From Yarrowia lipolytica (taxonomy: Eukaryota; Ascomycota; Dipodascomycetes; Dipodascales), in assembly GCF_001761485.1 (NCBI RefSeq), contig NC_090775.1, forward strand, positions 744,001 through 808,000: a stretch of DNA of 64,000 nucleotides, in the 5' to 3' direction. Shown in pieces: positions 63,247 through 64,000 of the stretch. The translations under genes were made by a program, and so were the position numbers. Numbering within the stretch: position 1 is the stretch's first letter; every line of letters begins with the position of its first letter. The notes under the pieces were generated by a model. The model did not search any database and had not been told where the DNA came from. It worked only from the letters and a program-made list of their open reading frames with translations.

Positions 63247-63293
63247 AGCGGAGAGTTCACTACTGGATTTGAACCCAGTGTGAACTCTCCGCT
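63247..63293. repeat. Near-perfect 19-20 bp inverted repeat (hairpin)
   Basis: AGCGGAGAGTTCACTACTGG (63247-63266) is followed after eight bases by its reverse complement lacking one A (63275-63293). The predicted stem has 19 pairs with a single bulged base. It does not fold as a tRNA. Confidence 0.9.
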
Positions 63294-63576
63294 GGCTACT
63301 CTTGGCTCATCAACGCCTATCGTTGACGCCAAATTAGTGCTCTTCTTTCTCTCCGTCAATGACTTTGCGGTCTTGTAACCAGGTAGTTACCTCAAGCTCC
63401 AAACCCTACCGGACCATAGGTTGTGGAATCTGCATTCTGGAAAAGGCTAAAGACACTAGCGCCCTGTCTGGACTGAACATTGAAACCTACGTGGACGGCC
63501 CTGGCCACAATATAAGTGCAGAGAGGGCCGCTACAGGAGGCCCGCTATCCTTCGACGGTCTCTTGGTCTCTCCAAC

Positions 63577-64000
63577 ATGAAACTAACCAAACTTGTAGCT
63601 CTGGCAGGAGCCGCTCTGGCTTCGCCTATCCAGCTGGTCCCTCGAGAAGGCTCTTTCCTGGGATTCAACTACGGCAGCGAAAAGGTGCACGGCGTCAACC
63701 TTGGCGGCTGGTTTGTGCTGGAGCCCTTCATCACGCCCTCTCTGTTCGAAGCGTTTGGCAACAACGACGCCAACGTGCCCGTCGACGAGTACCACTATAC
63801 CGCCTGGCTGGGCAAGGAGGAGGCCGAAAAGCGACTGACGGACCACTGGAACACGTGGATCACCGAGTACGACATCAAGGCCATTGCCGAAAACTACAAG
63901 CTCAACCTGGTGCGAATACCCATTGGCTACTGGGCCTTTTCGCTTCTCCCAAACGACCCCTACGTCCAGGGCCAGGAGGCATACCTCGACCGAGCCCTGG
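63577..64000 (+). CDS. EXG1: Exo-1,3-beta-glucanase (GH5), N-terminal part, runs off the window
   Basis: The first 141 codons are present from ATG 63577; the 3' end lies beyond 64000. Secreted glucan 1,3-beta-glucosidase (EC 3.2.1.58) acting on wall beta-glucan. The signal peptide is [16 protein letters not shown] (basic start, hydrophobic core), followed by a short pro-like stretch PIQLVPREG. The mature enzyme begins with the fungal GH5 hallmark [15 protein letters not shown] and ITPSLFEAF, then [29 protein letters not shown] and [12 protein letters not shown], where the Arg is the conserved substrate-pocket residue. The catalytic glutamates lie further on and are not visible. It matches yeast Exg1 and Candida Xog1. 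Strongly biased codon use. Confidence 0.93.
   Translation, partial: MKLTKLVALAGAALASPIQLVPREGSFLGFNYGSEKVHGVNLGGWFVLEPFITPSLFEAFGNNDANVPVDEYHYTAWLGKEEAEKRLTDHWNTWITEYDIKAIAENYKLNLVRIPIGYWAFSLLPNDPYVQGQEAYLDRAL

Larger units (their letters stand above)
57264..63576. other. 6.3-kb gene-poor region
   Basis: The longest gene-free stretch. Candidate frames (60972-61364, 130 codons with ATG; 62185-62631, no early ATG) have no family resemblance. It contains poly-A/poly-G runs at 58038-58064, a 13-bp repeat at 58780-58816, an AT-rich pocket at 59150-59480, GTACTTGTAAAACATG-type words near 60430, and a long hairpin at 63247-63293. The last 280 bases are the EXG1 promoter, with no clear TATA box. Confidence 0.5.

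Noticed and set aside
1-64000. CRISPR arrays, operons, bacterial promoters, integrated virus-like or LTR elements
   Set aside because: The DNA is eukaryotic nuclear by its introns, tRNAs and genes. All tandem repeats seen are short satellites without spacers, and no virus-like or LTR element was recognised.

Overview
The window reads as nuclear DNA of a budding yeast of the Yarrowia lipolytica type. The evidence is GC-balanced coding regions, large intergenic gaps rich in short TACAGTAC/TACTTGTAC words, and introns that almost all start GTGAGT, end in a fused branch-point/acceptor CTAAC(N)nAG, and lie close to the start codon. The triosephosphate isomerase gene here has an intron directly after its ATG, as I recall for Y. 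lipolytica. The species is inference from memory; no database was searched.

Layout. 1-10.3 kb: the 3' part of MCM4 (+), an intron-bearing tRNA-Lys(CTT), an SLS1-like mitochondrial protein (-) and, divergent from it, a long SANT-domain protein resembling the Pol I factor RRN5 (+). 10.3-13.3 kb: gene-poor, with degenerate tandem repeats and a possible gene relic. 13.3-19.1 kb: a DUF3074/START-like protein, tRNA-Thr(AGT), a secreted Ala/Pro/Ser-rich wall-type protein, and the branched-chain ketoacid dehydrogenase E1 beta subunit. 21.6-30.7 kb: a three-exon PQ-loop transporter (YPQ1-like), RPO26 with one intron, a TFIIIA-like nine-finger protein and a PHO4-like bHLH factor with a 3.6 kb upstream gap. 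34.3-49.8 kb is the densest part: ATG37-like (micro-exon plus 647-nt intron), FAF1, HIS6, TPI1, DAM1, HPM1, COG5, an RGG-tailed protein and SEC24 (possible 5'-UTR intron). 49.8-63.6 kb is gene-poor except for a WC-2-like PAS/GATA factor split by a 788-nt intron. The window ends in the first 141 codons of an EXG1-type exo-1,3-beta-glucanase.

There is no operon logic. The genes are mostly housekeeping genes on mixed strands. Several act in shared processes: Pol I/II/III transcription (RRN5-like, RPO26, TFIIIA-like), 40S and ribosomal-protein maturation (FAF1, HPM1), secretory traffic (COG5, SEC24), and cell wall (EXG1, wall-type protein). Neighbours do not look co-regulated.

I found no convincing transposon, LTR, virus-derived element, CRISPR array or 5S rRNA gene. 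No new system stands out. The best leads are splice-architecture features (a poison alternative acceptor in the YPQ1-like gene, a 5'-UTR intron in SEC24), a near-perfect long hairpin upstream of EXG1, purine-poor CA leaders abutting two start codons, and a possible broken gene near 12 kb.
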